Shown: in pieces, positions 25,942 to 35,114 of the stretch
How positions within the stretch are numbered: the first letter of the stretch is position 1
Layout: each line of letters opens with the position of its first letter
NCBI GenBank assembly: GCA_002402465.1
Contig: DHFW01000052.1
Span: 80,683-144,682 of the forward strand
Direction: 5' to 3'
Source: Bacteroidales bacterium UBA4814
GTDB taxonomy: Bacteria; Bacteroidota; Bacteroidia; Bacteroidales; UBA7960
Length of the DNA stretch: 64,000 bases
The notes under the pieces: generated by a model
What the model was told of the DNA's origin: nothing
Databases searched by the model: none
The model's input: only the letters and a program-made list of their open reading frames with translations
Made by a program: the position numbers and the translations under genes

Positions 25942-27032
25942 AGGTAACACTAAGACAACGCAACCAGGGCGGACAGACCAGCTTATACCTCGACTATTAC
26001 CATAAAGGAAAGCGGAAAACCGAGTACCTAAAATTGTACCTCGACCCCAATGCAAAGACCAAGGAGGAAAAAGAGGTCAACAAAAAGACCATGCAATTAG
26101 CCGAAACCATCAGGGCGCAAAGACAAATCGAAATCCAAAACGGTGTTTATGGCTTTCGTGATCAGGAGAAGCAAAAAGGGAGCTTCCTTTCCTACATTGA
26201 ATTGCTTGCGCAGCAAAGAGACGACAGCCCCGGCAATCATGGCAACTGGACGAGCATGATTAAGCACCTCAAGGCTTTTTGCTCTTATGATATTTCATTC
26301 TCAGAAGTGGACAGGCAATTTGTTCAGGACTTCAAACTATTCCTTGATAAGAAAGCCATAGCCCACGGAAATCAGAAGCTATCCCAAAACTCCAAGTACT
26401 CCTATTTCAACAAGCTCAGAGCAGCCCTAAAACAAGCAGTGAAAGACGGCATCATTCCAACCAATCCTTCTGAAGGTGTTGAAGCATTCAAACAAGGAGA
26501 ACCGGAAAGAGAGTTTTTGACACTGGAAGAATTGCAATCCGCAGTAAAGGCAGATTGCGAAATCCCTATCCTGAAAACGGCATTCATTTTTTCATGCCTT
26601 ACAGGGCTTCGCTGGTCAGATATAAACAAGCTCGTTTGGTCTGAGGTGCAGCACTCAAATGAAATGGGCTACTACATCCGATTCAGGCAAAAGAAAACCA
26701 AAGGAGCAGAAACTCTCCCCATTTCAGAACAAGCCTTTGGCTTGCTTGGTGAGCGAGAAGATAAAGACGAGCGAGTTTTCAAGGGATTGAAATACTCAGC
26801 TTGGCACAACCTCAAATTGCAGCAATGGATGATGAAAGCAGGAATATCCAAAACCATCACGTTCCATTGCGCCCGTCATACCTATGCCACCTTGCAGCTT
26901 ACAATGGGAACGGACATTTACACAGTATCAAAGCTCTTAGGCCATAGAGAATTGAAAACCACCCAAGTCTATGCGAAAATCATAGATGATAAGAAGAAGG
27001 AAGCAGCCAGTAAAATCAAACTCGACCTATGA
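25938..27032 (+). CDS. int: Tyrosine recombinase (integrase)
   Basis: This 364-residue phage-type integrase should catalyse insertion and excision at the mnmE site. The N-terminal arm-binding part is followed by a SAM-like core-binding domain (about residues 90-190) and the catalytic domain. Catalytic residues are Arg near 225 (LTGLRWSDI), His near 310 and Arg near 313 (HCARHTYATL), His near 335 (LLGHRELKTT) and the nucleophile Tyr near 344 (VYAKI). All are present, so the enzyme looks intact. It overlaps genes on both sides by 4 bp, making a compact recombination operon. Confidence 0.95.
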   Translation: MKVTLRQRNQGGQTSLYLDYYHKGKRKTEYLKLYLDPNAKTKEEKEVNKKTMQLAETIRAQRQIEIQNGVYGFRDQEKQKGSFLSYIELLAQQRDDSPGNHGNWTSMIKHLKAFCSYDISFSEVDRQFVQDFKLFLDKKAIAHGNQKLSQNSKYSYFNKLRAALKQAVKDGIIPTNPSEGVEAFKQGEPEREFLTLEELQSAVKADCEIPILKTAFIFSCLTGLRWSDINKLVWSEVQHSNEMGYYIRFRQKKTKGAETLPISEQAFGLLGEREDKDERVFKGLKYSAWHNLKLQQWMMKAGISKTITFHCARHTYATLQLTMGTDIYTVSKLLGHRELKTTQVYAKIIDDKKKEAASKIKLDL

Positions 27033-28045
27033 GCAATCAAACCAAGATACTTGATGATATTCTAAACCAGGGGCTGCGCCCTTGGTTAGAAAAGAACAGC
27101 TTGGACGACAAGTTTGCTCCCAAGCTCCGTTCCTTGAAAGAAACCTCCACGGATTATCCGTTCAGGTATGAAATCAACTTTCTAAGGCCATTCGACAACA
27201 AGACCAAATACTATTCAAAGCTGATTCTGAATACAGTCAAAGCAGACGTTGAAAGGCTCTACAACCTCATCAGTGAAGATGATACTGAAAACCTCATCCG
27301 CTATTGGCTGGAAGATACTTTGAACAAGCGTTTAAAGACTCGTTTAAAGGACATTGGAAAGCTGATTAAAGAGAAGGAATTTGATTTGACATTCATAGAT
27401 CCCAATAAAGCTTCCATTGAGTTTGACCAGGCACACAAAGCCAACACCTATATCATTCAATTGCTAAAGCTTGCATACATGCAGCTTTACCTCGAAATCC
27501 AAGATGCTTTCAGTACTTGGATTGATGATAAGTTGGTGATAGAGGATTTTTACACCCAGCTACTACTTGAACCAATACCGCAAAAAGTTTTATTGACCGA
27601 GATTCAAATCATTGAAGTTGAAGCCAAGGACGAACCAACTAAAAAGTCCCACCCCGAACCAACAGTAAATTCATTTCATTCATTTACCTACAAGCAATTC
27701 AGCACAAGTCCAGACAAGCTTACTGATTTATGCGACAGCCTCAAAAAGAACAATTTCATTAGCAAAGAAACTCAGCTATCCAATTTCAGAAAGATCTTTT
27801 CAGGAGACGAAATTAAAACACCTGTTATCTGGACAGGAAATGTAAGTGAGTTCTATTACTTCATCAAATTACTTTACACTAAACACAAGCTGGTTGCAGA
27901 CCTAAAGCAAAATCAATGGAAAGTTGCTTGCAAATGCTTTATTAAAACTGATGGCTCATTCTTCGAATATGAAGGTCTCAGGAAAAATCAAGCTCCCAAG
28001 TCAACAGGCCATTTATTGGAATCCGCTATTTCATTGCTGAAATAA
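27029..28045 (+). CDS. Conserved mobile-element protein of unknown function
   Basis: This 338-residue soluble protein starts at an ATG overlapping the integrase stop by 4 bp. It is rich in charged and aromatic residues and predicted mostly helical. The N-terminal half (LRPWLEKNSLDDKFAPKLRSL onward) and the C-terminal domain (about 225-335, with SEFYYFIKLLYTKHKL and WKVACKCFIKTDG) look like separate modules joined by an acidic linker. The C-terminal pattern is reminiscent of RteC/DUF6617-type proteins found next to integrases in Bacteroidota elements, but I cannot confirm that by eye. A terminator follows at 28090. A role tied to integration or excision is suggested only by its position. Confidence 0.7.
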   Translation: MSNQTKILDDILNQGLRPWLEKNSLDDKFAPKLRSLKETSTDYPFRYEINFLRPFDNKTKYYSKLILNTVKADVERLYNLISEDDTENLIRYWLEDTLNKRLKTRLKDIGKLIKEKEFDLTFIDPNKASIEFDQAHKANTYIIQLLKLAYMQLYLEIQDAFSTWIDDKLVIEDFYTQLLLEPIPQKVLLTEIQIIEVEAKDEPTKKSHPEPTVNSFHSFTYKQFSTSPDKLTDLCDSLKKNNFISKETQLSNFRKIFSGDEIKTPVIWTGNVSEFYYFIKLLYTKHKLVADLKQNQWKVACKCFIKTDGSFFEYEGLRKNQAPKSTGHLLESAISLLK

Positions 28046-28089
28046 GCCGCTCGACACTTTACTCCTATTATCTTTTTTCTGTTTTTATT

Positions 28090-28129
28090 TAGCCCTCTTT
28101 TTCAAAAAAAGCGGGCTATTCTTTTTTTC
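28090..28129 (+). terminator. Rho-independent terminator after the integrase operon
   Basis: TAGCCC pairs with GGGCTA, extended inward by CTTTTT/AAAAAG across one mismatch, followed by a T-rich run. It lies 45 bases after the last gene of the integrase unit. Confidence 0.75.
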
Positions 28130-28130
28130 A

Positions 28131-28158
28131 GCCCACTCGACACTCGACACTCGACACT
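28131..28158. repeat. Short tandem repeat (CACTCGA)
   Basis: Three near-consecutive copies of CACTCGA(CACT) lie directly after the terminator, and a single CTCGACACT occurs at 28050. The 28130-28276 interval holds no gene. The repeat may be replication slippage. Confidence 0.6.
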
Positions 28159-28276
28159 CCCCCTGCTATTCGGCACTCATAATGCCCTATTAGCCACTCT
28201 AATTTAGCACTGTATTCGGGAATCGAATATGGCTTTACCGGTGAAGTCCATTCATTAATTCTTAACACAATTAAAG

Positions 28277-28576
28277 ATGGACGAAATAATTGAACGTCTT
28301 GATAATCTCCAACGCCTAATTGAGAGCCAGGGGATTTACACAAAGGAAGTTTTAAACTTCAATGAGGCTTGCCAGTATCTGGAGCTTTCCCAATCTCACT
28401 TGTACAAGCTGACAAGTGCAGGGAACATTCCACACTACAAGCCCAATGGAAAGAAGCTCTATTTCAAAAGAAGCGAGTTGGAAGGCTGGTTGCTTCGCAA
28501 CCGCAATGCCACTCAGGATGAAATAGACCAGCGAGCAGCAGATTATCTAATAAAAAAAGGGAGGATAAAGCTATGA
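28277..28576 (+). CDS. Helix-turn-helix (excisionase/MerR-like) protein
   Basis: This 99-residue protein has an N-terminal coiled segment and an excisionase-type HTH (about residues 27-70): LNFNEACQYLELSQSHLYKLTSAGNIPHYKPNGKKLYFKRSELEGWL. Such proteins are common directly upstream of the replication genes of Bacteroidota integrative elements. The gene overlaps the next one by 4 bp. It probably binds DNA as a recombination accessory factor or regulator, but which is not clear. Confidence 0.85.
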   Translation: MDEIIERLDNLQRLIESQGIYTKEVLNFNEACQYLELSQSHLYKLTSAGNIPHYKPNGKKLYFKRSELEGWLLRNRNATQDEIDQRAADYLIKKGRIKL

Positions 28577-28869
28577 CGGAGATATTCGATATGCTCCTGA
28601 CTCTTTCTCAGGACATTAAAACAGTCAAAGCCTACCTCCTCAACTTCCATAAGTCACGCTTAGAGCAGTTCAGTGATGAGTGGATTGATGGTCAGGTAGT
28701 GATGCAAACGCTGCATATCAGTAAAAGAACCCTCCAATCCCTTCGGGATAGTGGGGTTCTTCCCTACAGCCGAATCAATGGCAAATTCTACTACAAGGTT
28801 TCTGATATAGAAGCCTTACTGGAATCCAATTACTCACCTTCAAAATCAAAGCACTATGGAGGTAAGTAG
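28573..28869 (+). CDS. Helix-turn-helix protein (second of a pair)
   Basis: This 98-residue protein also has a MerR/excisionase-type winged helix in its C-terminal half: VVMQTLHISKRTLQSLRDSGVLPYSRINGKFYYKVSDIEALL. A helical N-terminus (ILLTLSQDIKTVKAYLL-like) precedes it. Its start overlaps the upstream HTH gene and its end overlaps the primase-like gene by 14 bp, so the four genes 28277-31597 form one unit. The function is inferred from fold and position. Confidence 0.84.
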   Translation: MTEIFDMLLTLSQDIKTVKAYLLNFHKSRLEQFSDEWIDGQVVMQTLHISKRTLQSLRDSGVLPYSRINGKFYYKVSDIEALLESNYSPSKSKHYGGK

Positions 28870-29776
28870 AAAAGCCATTCTCGACAAAACGCACTATGGC
28901 CTGAATATTTATTCCCATGTGCTGCGCCACTACTATCCGGGCGAAACAGTCCTTTCCTTTTCGGGAAGGGACTGCAAACCTGCGAAGAACCCATTCAATG
29001 CAGACAAGCCTACATTGTTAGTAAAGGTTGTTGACGGTTGTGCTACGCACACCGATTCAGAAGAAGCCATTGCACGAGGCAATGTCTTTGATTTTGCAGC
29101 ATTGCATTTCAGCCTCGAAGGGCAAGCCCTTCTCGACAAGCTGAATGAAGAACTGCATTTGCGTATCGGTAAGCAACAAGGCTTTTACAGACAGGCAGAA
29201 TCGCAACCTGCGGTTGCTCTTCCTGAAATAGTCAAACCAGCTCCGCCAGTTTTCAGCTATTTCAACAAACCTGTCACCAACACAATCCCAAGTCGGCAAG
29301 CTTCCTTGGTTGAGGTGTACCACCTTATCAAAGGCAATGAATTTGCTTCGTGTACAAGTACACTTCGCAACATTCCCAACCCGAAGGAAGCCCGAAAGTA
29401 TAAGGCTCAAAATTTCGATTATGTGACCTTCTCAGGCACTTTCTCCAAGAGAAATGATGCAAACCTCCAAAGACATTCAGGCTTGCTCACAATCGATTTT
29501 GACCACATTCAGGACATTCCTTCACTCAGGGCGGCATTACTCAACGACCATTATTTTGAAACGGAGCTACTGTTTGTGTCTCCTTCAGGTGATGGCCTCA
29601 AATGGGTAATCCCAATCGACTTGACACAGGCAAAACACCAGGACTATTTCAAGGCAGTGGCAAACTACGTTTCCCACACCTACCAACTCGAAATAGATCA
29701 ATCCGGAAAGGACATATCAAGAGCATGTTTCCTTCCGCATGATTCAGAAATATTCATCAATCCTAAATACTTGTAG
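28856..29776 (+). CDS. BT4734/VirE N-terminal-type primase-like protein
   Basis: This is a 306-residue protein. The first 100 residues contain a short zinc-ribbon-free domain with VLSFSGRDCKPAKNPFN, then a proline-rich linker. The C-terminal domain (about 140-300) matches BT4734-like proteins related to archaeo-eukaryotic primases: GLLTIDFDHI carries the Asp-x-Asp metal site, and VSPSGDGLKWVIPID matches the second primase motif, followed by DISRACFLPHD. It lies 3 bp before a DUF3987 gene. Together they plausibly form the element's replication initiation or priming module. Activity is untested. Confidence 0.82.
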   Translation: MEVSRKAILDKTHYGLNIYSHVLRHYYPGETVLSFSGRDCKPAKNPFNADKPTLLVKVVDGCATHTDSEEAIARGNVFDFAALHFSLEGQALLDKLNEELHLRIGKQQGFYRQAESQPAVALPEIVKPAPPVFSYFNKPVTNTIPSRQASLVEVYHLIKGNEFASCTSTLRNIPNPKEARKYKAQNFDYVTFSGTFSKRNDANLQRHSGLLTIDFDHIQDIPSLRAALLNDHYFETELLFVSPSGDGLKWVIPIDLTQAKHQDYFKAVANYVSHTYQLEIDQSGKDISRACFLPHDSEIFINPKYL

Positions 29777-29779
29777 GAC

Positions 29780-31597
29780 ATGGAAAGAAAAACATTCAAT
29801 CCGCAGGATTGGCTTAATCAGCCAACCCCGCAACCGAAAGTTACAGAGCAACAAACTTTCAATACAGATTCTCAAATAGATGAAGTAGAACGCATCATTC
29901 AAAGCATTGAAGCCAACCGTACAGATATTACCTCCTCTTACAGCAATTGGGTCAATATCGGCTTTGCCTTTGCTGATGAGTTTGGTGAGAAAGGCAGAAA
30001 CCTATTTCATAGAGTAAGCCAGTTCTATCCCGATTATTCCGCTACGGAGTGCGACAAGCAATTTGACAATTGCCTGAAATCAAAAGGTCATGGCGTTTCA
30101 CTAAAGACCTTTTTCTACCTCGCCAAAGATGCAGGAATTGACATTGCCCCTCCACGGACAGAAAAACAGGATAAGCACACCTTCAAAAGTGAAAAGCTGA
30201 AGGACAGTCAAACAGATCACCGACAGCCCGAGAAGCAGGAACCGGAAGAAATGCCAACTTTTCCAGATTCCTTGTTTCCTGAACTTCCTGAATTTCTTCA
30301 AAAGGTTGTGGCGGTTGCCACTTCCAATGAGGAACGGGATATTCTTCTCCTTGGCTCTATTGGTGCTATCAGTGCATGTTTACCCAAAGTATCAGGCATC
30401 TATGACGGTAAGCGAGTATTTGCCAATCTATTCCTATTCATAACCGCCCAGGCATCCGCAGGAAAAGGCCGCTTGGTGCATTGCCGCCAGTTGGTCAATC
30501 CGGTTCATAAAGAACTACGGGAACAAGCCAAACTCCACAAGCAGCACTATGAATTGGAAATGGCAGAATACAACGCCAAGAAAGGCAAGGAAGAAGGCAT
30601 TGAGAAACCAGCCAAACCACCTGAAAAGATGCTGTTCATTCCAGCCAACAACAGTTCAACGGGTGCTTACCAATTGTTGGGTGATAGTGATGGCAGAGGG
30701 CTGATATTCGAGACCGAAGGTGACACCTTAGCCCATGCCTTCAAGAGCGATTATGGAAATTACAGTGACGGCTTTAGAAAAGCCTTTCACCATGAAACCA
30801 TATCCTACTACCGCAGAACCGACCGTGAGTTTGTGGACATAGAAAGCCCTTGTCTTTCTACGGTCCTGTCAGGTACGCCAAAACAAGTTTCGGCATTGAT
30901 ACCCAACGCTGAAAACGGCTTATTCAGCCGTTTCATCTTCTATTTCATGAACGTTCGCCCGGTATGGAAAAATGTCTTTGCAAGCCAAACGGATAATGGA
31001 TTAGATGATTACTTTGAAGCCCTGGGCAATGAGTTCTATGAACTCTACAAAGTCATCATGCAGGATGAACCAAGGCAGTTCTACCTTACGGCAGACCAGC
31101 AAGAGCAGTTCAATCAGTTCTTTGGGCAAATACAGGAAAAGTACCTTAATCTTCAGGGCTTGGACTACATGGCAACCATCAGAAGATTGGGTTTGATAGC
31201 CTTCCGTATCAGCATGATATTCTCCGCTTTGCGGATCATGGAAACGGGCGACACTTCCAAGAAGCTGATTTGTGAGGAAAGGGATTTTCAAGCTGCGCTT
31301 GAAATGGTGAAAGTATTGGTAAAGCACTCAAGCAAGGTATTTGGAGAGCTACCTCAAGAGGAATCCAAACCAAGCAGGATGAACAAGAAAGAAAAGTTCC
31401 TCTATGCACTACCGTACAACTTCAACCGCCAGAAGTATCTTGAAGTAGCCAATACCCTGAACATTCCGGCAAAGACAGCCGAAGGCTATATCACCGCTTT
31501 TGCCAAATCGGGAATGGTTCACCGTGAATCTCAGGACAATTACATCAATACCTCACTTGAGGATATTCAGGATTCTAAGGATGCTGAGGACGTATAG
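29780..31597 (+). CDS. PriCT-2/DUF3987 helicase-like replication protein
   Basis: This is a 605-residue protein. Residues about 30-115 match a primase C-terminal domain (IESNRTDI...WVNIGFAFADEFGEKGRNLFHRVSQFYPDYSATECDKQFD). From about residue 170 it matches DUF3987, a P-loop domain found in mobile-element replication proteins: LGSIGAISACLPKVSGIYDG, then the modified Walker region AQASAGKGRLVH, and ETEGDTLAHAF near the Walker B position. The C-terminus ends in a helical DNA-binding-like segment. The preceding primase-like gene and this one are probably co-transcribed. A role in element replication is inference. Confidence 0.85.
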   Translation: MERKTFNPQDWLNQPTPQPKVTEQQTFNTDSQIDEVERIIQSIEANRTDITSSYSNWVNIGFAFADEFGEKGRNLFHRVSQFYPDYSATECDKQFDNCLKSKGHGVSLKTFFYLAKDAGIDIAPPRTEKQDKHTFKSEKLKDSQTDHRQPEKQEPEEMPTFPDSLFPELPEFLQKVVAVATSNEERDILLLGSIGAISACLPKVSGIYDGKRVFANLFLFITAQASAGKGRLVHCRQLVNPVHKELREQAKLHKQHYELEMAEYNAKKGKEEGIEKPAKPPEKMLFIPANNSSTGAYQLLGDSDGRGLIFETEGDTLAHAFKSDYGNYSDGFRKAFHHETISYYRRTDREFVDIESPCLSTVLSGTPKQVSALIPNAENGLFSRFIFYFMNVRPVWKNVFASQTDNGLDDYFEALGNEFYELYKVIMQDEPRQFYLTADQQEQFNQFFGQIQEKYLNLQGLDYMATIRRLGLIAFRISMIFSALRIMETGDTSKKLICEERDFQAALEMVKVLVKHSSKVFGELPQEESKPSRMNKKEKFLYALPYNFNRQKYLEVANTLNIPAKTAEGYITAFAKSGMVHRESQDNYINTSLEDIQDSKDAEDV

Positions 31598-31716
31598 TCC
31601 TTGGCATCCTCCATTTCCTCAAAATCCTGAAATCAGTTTACCACTATAATTTGCTTTTACTATCGTTTTCTTTTCTTATATTAGCCAAATATTGACAAGT
31701 CATAAATTAACAGGTC

Positions 31717-32010
31717 ATGTTTTTCGGTGAAAGAATTAGAGAGCTAAGAGAAAGCCAGGGATTGTTGCAACGGCAGTTAGCAGCAAACCTTGAAATAGAC
31801 ACCCCCATGTTTAGTAAAATTGAACGTGGTGAACGGAAAGCCAAACGGGAACAGGTCCTGAAAATTGCCGAAATCCTCAAAGCAAGTCAGCAGGAATTAT
31901 TGGCTTTATGGTTGGCAGACCAAATCAAGGAAATAGTAACAGACGAAGATCAGGCATTACAAGCCTTGAAAATCGCTCAAAAGGATATAAACCAAGCAAA
32001 CACCAAATAA
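31717..32010 (+). CDS. XRE-family regulator ahead of the restriction operon
   Basis: This 97-residue protein has an N-terminal HTH (GERIRELRESQGLLQRQLAANLEIDTPMFSKIERGERKAKREQVLKIAEIL) and a short helical tail. It lies 2 bp before hsdM and is likely the first gene of the hsd operon. Small HTH proteins in this position often act as controllers that delay restriction until methylation is established. The preceding about 120 bases are gene-free and AT-rich with a TATATTAG that could be a -7 box. Confidence 0.85.
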   Translation: MFFGERIRELRESQGLLQRQLAANLEIDTPMFSKIERGERKAKREQVLKIAEILKASQQELLALWLADQIKEIVTDEDQALQALKIAQKDINQANTK

Positions 32011-32012
32011 GA

Positions 32013-33782
32013 ATGAACCAAGTACAACATAACGCTATTGTTAATTTCATCTGGAGTATTGCTGATGATGTGTTACGTGATGTTTATACACGTGGAAAAT
32101 ACAGAGATATAATTTTACCATTTACCGTATTACGCAGACTGGATGCCATTTTGGAGCCTACCAAAGACAAAGTTTTGGAGATGCACCAAAAATTGAACGA
32201 AATGAAGATTGACAACCAATCTGCCCAATTACGCAAAACCAGTGGCTATGTGTTTTACAATACCTCTAACTACACCTTCAAAAGGTTGTTGAACGAACCG
32301 GGCAACATTCGCCAAAACTTAGAAACCTACTTGGATGGCTTTAGCAGCAACGTGCAAGACATCATCAGTAAGTTCAAGCTAAGAAACCAATTAGAGACCT
32401 TAGAAGAAGGCAACATCACCTTTCCATTGATTGAAAAGTTCTGCTCAAGCACCATTAACCTAAGCCCAATGCCTGTCACTGATAAAGACGGTAATGTGGT
32501 AATGGAAGGCTTGACCAATTTAGGGATGGGCTATGTGTTTGAAGAATTGATACGAAAGTTCAACGAGGAGAACAACGAAGAAGCGGGAGAACACTTTACA
32601 CCAAGGGAAATCATTCGCTTAATGACCCACCTGATTTTTGAACCGCTCAAAGGAAAGATAAAGGACGGAACGTATCTCATTTACGACCCTGCTTGTGGTA
32701 GTGGTGGTATGCTTACAGAAGCGGAACACTTCGCCAAAAAACTGAACCCAAAAGCTACTTTCCATTTGTACGGTCAGGAGGTAAACCCTGAAACCTATGC
32801 CATCTGTAAAGCAGACATGCTCATAAAAGATGAAGACCCTGAGAAGATTGCTTTCGGTTCTACACTGAGCAAAGACGGCTTTCCAAACCTGCAATTTGAC
32901 TTTATGATCAGTAACCCACCGTATGGGAAAACATGGAAAGTAGATGCAGATGCCATACTGGATAAAAAAGACATTATAGATCCTCGCTTTACCGTGGGTG
33001 TTCCCCGAGTAAATGACGGTCAATTGCTGTTTGTCATGAACATTGTTTCCAAGCTGAAAACCAACAGCGAATTGGGCAGCAGGGCAGCTACCATTCATAA
33101 TGGTTCAGCGTTGTTTACAGGTGATGCAGGACAAGGAGAAACGGAAATACGAAAGTATCTCTTTGAGCATGATTTGCTGGAAGCGGTAATTGCCTTACCC
33201 AACGATTTGTTTTACAACACGGGCATACCCACCTACATTTTTATCCTCAACAACAAGAAGGAAGAAAAACGAAAAGGGAAACTACAACTCATCAATGTTA
33301 CTTCTGAGGCTTTCTACAGCAAAATGCGCAAGCCATTAGGGAAAAAGCGGGTAGAGTTCAGCAAAGACCATATCCGCAAGATTACCGACCTGTTTTTGAA
33401 CTTCGAGAACAATGAGCACAGCATCATTCTCGATAACGAAGATTTTGGCTACAGCCAGATAACCGTACACCGTCCGCAGCGTGATGAAGACGGAAATATC
33501 ATCAAAGATGCCAAAGGCAAACCGAAAAGCGACAATGCCCTCAAAGACAAAGAAAACATTCCTTTAAAGGACGACATTGATGCCTTTTTTGCCAAAGAGG
33601 TTACCCCTTTTGTGCCGGACGCCTGGTATAAAAAGAGCGAAACCAAAATTGGTTATGAAATAAACTTTGCCAAGTACTTCTACCAACACAAAGCCCCAAG
33701 GAGCTTGGAGGAAATATCTGCCGATATTTTCAAGATTGAGGAAGAAACCGAGCATCTATTAAAAGAAATTGTTGAAGCGTAA
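32013..33782 (+). CDS. hsdM: Type I restriction-modification DNA methyltransferase subunit
   Basis: This 589-residue N6-adenine methyltransferase is the modification subunit of a type I system. An N-terminal helical domain (IADDVLRDVYTRGKYRDIILPFTVLRRLD) precedes AGEHFTPREIIRLM near residue 191, the S-adenosylmethionine motif DPACGSGGML near 224, and the catalytic NPPYGK near 300. I chose the ATG at 32013, 2 bp after the XRE gene. A longer reading frame opens at 31908 but runs through that gene in another frame. hsdS follows without spacing. Confidence 0.95.
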   Translation: MNQVQHNAIVNFIWSIADDVLRDVYTRGKYRDIILPFTVLRRLDAILEPTKDKVLEMHQKLNEMKIDNQSAQLRKTSGYVFYNTSNYTFKRLLNEPGNIRQNLETYLDGFSSNVQDIISKFKLRNQLETLEEGNITFPLIEKFCSSTINLSPMPVTDKDGNVVMEGLTNLGMGYVFEELIRKFNEENNEEAGEHFTPREIIRLMTHLIFEPLKGKIKDGTYLIYDPACGSGGMLTEAEHFAKKLNPKATFHLYGQEVNPETYAICKADMLIKDEDPEKIAFGSTLSKDGFPNLQFDFMISNPPYGKTWKVDADAILDKKDIIDPRFTVGVPRVNDGQLLFVMNIVSKLKTNSELGSRAATIHNGSALFTGDAGQGETEIRKYLFEHDLLEAVIALPNDLFYNTGIPTYIFILNNKKEEKRKGKLQLINVTSEAFYSKMRKPLGKKRVEFSKDHIRKITDLFLNFENNEHSIILDNEDFGYSQITVHRPQRDEDGNIIKDAKGKPKSDNALKDKENIPLKDDIDAFFAKEVTPFVPDAWYKKSETKIGYEINFAKYFYQHKAPRSLEEISADIFKIEEETEHLLKEIVEA

Positions 33783-35114
33783 ATGATGGTACACGATATA
33801 CATACAGCAACTTGGCTATCCACTGTTCCGCAGCATTGGAAGACTTTGCGCATCAAAAATCTCTTTGCCGAGATAGATGAAAGAAGCGAAACAGGCGAAG
33901 AAGAATTGCTCTCAGTTTCTCATTATACCGGAGTAACCAAAAAGAGAGACAGCCTTGAAAACGAGGATGATTTTATCAGCAATGCCAAAACACTCGTGGG
34001 CTACAAAAAAGTAGCAGAGAATGATTTGGTTAGCAATATCATGTTGGCGTGGAATGGCAGCTTGGGCATTTCAAAATACGAGGGCATTACAAGCCCTGCC
34101 TATTGTGTGTATCGCATCAAAGGAGACAATAACCCACACTATTACGGCTATTTGTTTTCTACAGCCATTATGAAGGCAGAGTTTAGAAAAAAATCCTTTG
34201 GCATTATAGATAGCCGCTTGCGCTTATACTCCGATAAGTTTTTCAGTATTCCGGTTACTGTTCCTCCAAAGGATGAGCAAGACCAAATAGTGAATTACAT
34301 AAAAGCCAAGTCCAAAAAAATAAAGCACTTCATCCAGAAAAAGCAAGCCTTTATTGAGTTGCTCAAAGAGCAACGGCAGGCGGTTATTAGCAAAGCAGTT
34401 ACCAAAGGTATTAACCCAGAAGTTACCTTAAAGGAAAGCGGCATTAAATGGTTGGGTGATATTCCTGAGCATTGGGGTATTAGGCGATTGAAATTTTGTT
34501 TGGAAGAAAAACTTAAATATGGTGCTAATGAAAGTGGTTTTGAATACAACCCGGATTGGTATAGATATATTAGGATCACAGACTTTAGTAAAGGGGGCAT
34601 TTTAAGTGAAGAAAATAAATTATTCCTCCCAGTAGAAATTGGTAAAGAATACGAATTGAAGGATGGTGATATACTATTTGCCAGAAGTGGTGCTACTGTA
34701 GGCAAGACTTACCAGTTCAAGAAACAGGATGATTCGGAAAAATACTGCTATGCAGGATATTTGATAAAGGCTACTCCCGATGGCGAGATAGTGTCATCTG
34801 ACTTTTTGATGTTGTATTCAGAATCATTGGCTTTTGAGAATTGGAAAAATTCAATATTCAACAAAGCCACGATTGAAAATATTGGAGCGGACAAATACTC
34901 TGTATTACCAATTACAATACCCCCTAAAGAAGAACAAGCGGATATAATTCAATTTATCAAAGCCGAAACCGCCAAAATAGACCAGACCATTGCGAAAGCA
35001 GAGAAAGAAATAGAACTCATCAAAGAATATCGGGAAGCCATGATAGCCGAAGCGGTATTGGGGAAACTGGATGTAAAGGTTCACACTAAAAAAGTATTGG
35101 AAAATGCCAAGTAA
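33783..35114 (+). CDS. hsdS: Type I restriction-modification specificity subunit
   Basis: This 443-residue protein has two target recognition domains, each followed by a conserved helical spacer: about residues 1-165 then DEQDQIVNYIKAKSKKIKHFI, and about 215-385 then EEQADIIQFIKAETAKIDQTI. The repeated WL..P.HW entry motifs (TVPQHWKTLRI and DIPEHWGIRRL) mark the domain starts. The ATG at 33783 directly abuts the hsdM stop, and the 3' end overlaps the following ATPase gene by 11 bp. The two-half target sequence cannot be predicted. Confidence 0.93.
   Translation: MMVHDIHTATWLSTVPQHWKTLRIKNLFAEIDERSETGEEELLSVSHYTGVTKKRDSLENEDDFISNAKTLVGYKKVAENDLVSNIMLAWNGSLGISKYEGITSPAYCVYRIKGDNNPHYYGYLFSTAIMKAEFRKKSFGIIDSRLRLYSDKFFSIPVTVPPKDEQDQIVNYIKAKSKKIKHFIQKKQAFIELLKEQRQAVISKAVTKGINPEVTLKESGIKWLGDIPEHWGIRRLKFCLEEKLKYGANESGFEYNPDWYRYIRITDFSKGGILSEENKLFLPVEIGKEYELKDGDILFARSGATVGKTYQFKKQDDSEKYCYAGYLIKATPDGEIVSSDFLMLYSESLAFENWKNSIFNKATIENIGADKYSVLPITIPPKEEQADIIQFIKAETAKIDQTIAKAEKEIELIKEYREAMIAEAVLGKLDVKVHTKKVLENAK

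Noticed and set aside
28131..28158. CRISPR-like repeat
   Set aside because: The unit is only about 7 bases with no spacers of constant length, and no cas genes are present.
31908..32012. Extended hsdM start at 31908
   Set aside because: It would overlap the XRE regulator in another frame and adds a basic, non-family N-terminus; the ATG at 32013 fits the operon and the family.
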